This document shows positions 62,787-64,000 of a stretch of DNA of 64,000 nucleotides, one piece after another. A model generated the notes under the pieces. That model made no database searches. It had not been told where the DNA came from and saw only the letters and a program-made list of their open reading frames with translations. The stretch's first letter is position 1. Each line of letters begins with the position of its first letter. The translations under genes were made by a program, and so were the position numbers. The stretch lies in assembly GCA_963556145.1 (NCBI GenBank), contig OY744469.1, positions 4,250,767-4,314,766 of the forward strand. The letters run 5' to 3'. The DNA is from Hygrocybe punicea. Its lineage: Eukaryota > Basidiomycota > Agaricomycetes > Agaricales > Hygrophoraceae.

Positions 62787-63134
62787 ATGGAGCCTGTGAA
62801 CCCTGCTCTTCCTGTTCCAAAGATTATTGACACAGCCAACCCAGCAACCATTGCCCCTCCCATTCCAATTGTTGATGAAGTGGCAAGACAAGAGGTTTCC
62901 GAGACAATGGGTTCTCTCAATTTGAACGATCTTCACTCCAATTCAGCAGCTGCCAAACCTCAAGTCATGCCACAAGATCAAGGTTATGCAGGGTGGTCTG
63001 GAGATGGAGAGGGATTCTATGATATGCCACCACTGAGATATGACACCTCTTGTGACAGATATCATTTGCATGCCAGGCCCTATGGAGTAGTTCCCTCCCC
63101 AGCTGGTTACCTGTATGTGGATTCAATGCCCTAA
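62787..63134 (+). CDS. Hypothetical small protein
   Basis: ATG at 62787 opens a 115-codon frame (MEPVNPALPVPKIIDTANP ...) rich in Pro, Ala, Asp and Tyr, with no domain I recognise. A following plus-strand frame (63115-63318, His/Tyr-rich) might be a second exon but I see no secure splice sites. It lies 320 bp after the transposase-like gene in the same direction and could be part of the same element. A chance ORF is possible. Confidence 0.35.
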   Translation: MEPVNPALPVPKIIDTANPATIAPPIPIVDEVARQEVSETMGSLNLNDLHSNSAAAKPQVMPQDQGYAGWSGDGEGFYDMPPLRYDTSCDRYHLHARPYGVVPSPAGYLYVDSMP

Positions 63135-63330
63135 CCATTCACACTATCACCCCTATGCCAGCTCACATCCAAATACTCCTGCTCACCTATGTGGGGAATT
63201 TTTACAGGTATCACAAAGGTATCATGGTGAGGGATATCACATTCATGACCACACCCAAGGCTACTGGAACCCGGGTGGCTATCTGTTGGATTACAGAGCC
63301 AATCGGAGGTATTTCTAGGTGAATGAATAT

Positions 63331-63467
63331 TCTCAGTTGTCTATGATGGAACAACTGAGTGTTATTGTCTACCTAGGTGAATGAATACTGGGTGGTATGT
63401 TAATGAATGTGTATGGTGATGAATAGTGTGCACTTACTTCTCAGTTGTCTATGATGGAACAACTGAG
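63331..63467. repeat. Duplicated hairpin
   Basis: A 29-bp sequence starting TCTCAGTTGTCTATGATGG occurs at 63331-63359 and 63439-63467. Each copy is a hairpin with a 9-bp stem (CTCAGTTGT/ACAACTGAG). Short AGGTGAATGAATA repeats lie between. Confidence 0.85.
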
Positions 63468-63854
63468 GAGTAAGGAAATCGTATGAAAAATGTAATGAAT
63501 GAAATATTACATAATTGTCCATATTATCGAGTTTAAAAAATAATTTTACCCAAGTCTAATAGACGAGAGCTTTTCTGCTACACGCAATTTCGCTGTATCC
63601 TGTTCTATGGCATAATTCCCTCATGCAGGCATACCTCCTTTCTGACAAAGCATAACCCTACAAGCTTGCGCGGAGAAACAGGAGTTTGTCTCACCCTCCT
63701 TTGTCTCACCGCATTGGTTCACCCAGGTAGAGTATCCCTCTTTTTCTGTGAGCTGTACTTTGTCATGATCCAAACAGGATTCAGATCAAACATAGTAATA
63801 TGCTGTCACTAGTCACCATCCCTACAGCACACATCACATTACAAGGACCATTCA
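63468..63854. other. Non-coding interval
   Basis: No supported gene. Confidence 0.35.
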
Positions 63855-64000
63855 TACTGGAACGCCCCCATCTGCATATGGAGTAGAAAGGAATATCCTC
63901 ATCTGCATATAGGACACACAGGAAATCCTTATCTGCACATAGGACACACATGAAACCCTTATCTATACAAGGGACATGCAAGGAAACCCTTATCTACAGA
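63855..64000. repeat. About 32-bp minisatellite running off the window
   Basis: Four to five units of the type GGAAATCCTTATCTGCA-ATAGGACACACA, continuing past the last base. Confidence 0.8.

Overview
The window is from a filamentous basidiomycete, most likely an Agaricomycete (mushroom-forming fungus). The evidence is short GT-AG introns of about 40-70 nt, Plavaka (CACTA) transposases, Ty3/gypsy chromoviruses, and several protein families seen repeatedly in Agaricomycete genomes. I find no rRNA, tRNA, CRISPR array or convincing housekeeping gene. Almost all of the 64 kb is mobile DNA, nested to several levels and of very different ages.

Layout. 1-6101: decayed chromodomain Ty3/gypsy element with its 3' LTR. 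6110-7747: broken multi-exon gene of unknown function. 8281-8928: 34-bp-period minisatellite, the first of three related copies (also 38.6 and 54.0 kb). 8935-12735: large inverted duplication (foldback) whose left arm holds an LTR-like insertion. 12864-13833: arrays built on GGGATGTCCC. 14047-15240: DUF6698-like pseudogene, minus strand. 15552-33616: an 18-kb Mutator-like element (MULE) with perfect 39-bp terminal inverted repeats and a 9-bp target duplication. Its spliced gene appears to join a Ulp1-type cysteine protease to a FAR1/MULE/SWIM/zinc-knuckle transposase. An almost intact Ty3/gypsy element (19835-29643, visually identical 795-bp LTRs) sits inside the transposase exon. That retroelement carries an antisense, two-intron gene for a 432-residue protein with a Zn2Cys6-like cluster.

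33.9-38.5 kb: minus-strand gene remnants, a 460-bp foldback MITE, a Plavaka C-terminal remnant and a hAT C-terminal remnant. 39236-44782: an old minus-strand relative of the 19.8-kb Ty3 element, heavily altered in a CpG-to-TpG manner. 45-48 kb: copia remnants and two hAT-like non-autonomous elements with 8-bp target duplications. 49905-53600: decayed Plavaka transposase, minus strand. 54560-56854 (minus) and 57201-62465 (plus): a head-to-head pair made of a GEN1/XPG-like nuclease gene and a large transposase-like gene. The latter is cut by a solo LTR that holds a 320-bp hAT MITE. The window ends in a small ORF and a short minisatellite.

Relative ages can be read from nesting. The MULE inserted first and was later disabled by a very recent Ty3 insertion. 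The solo LTR entered the 57-62 kb gene and was later hit by a hAT MITE. Older copies show stops and Arg losses expected from deamination of methylated CpG. All motif and splice calls are by eye. No database search or alignment program was run.
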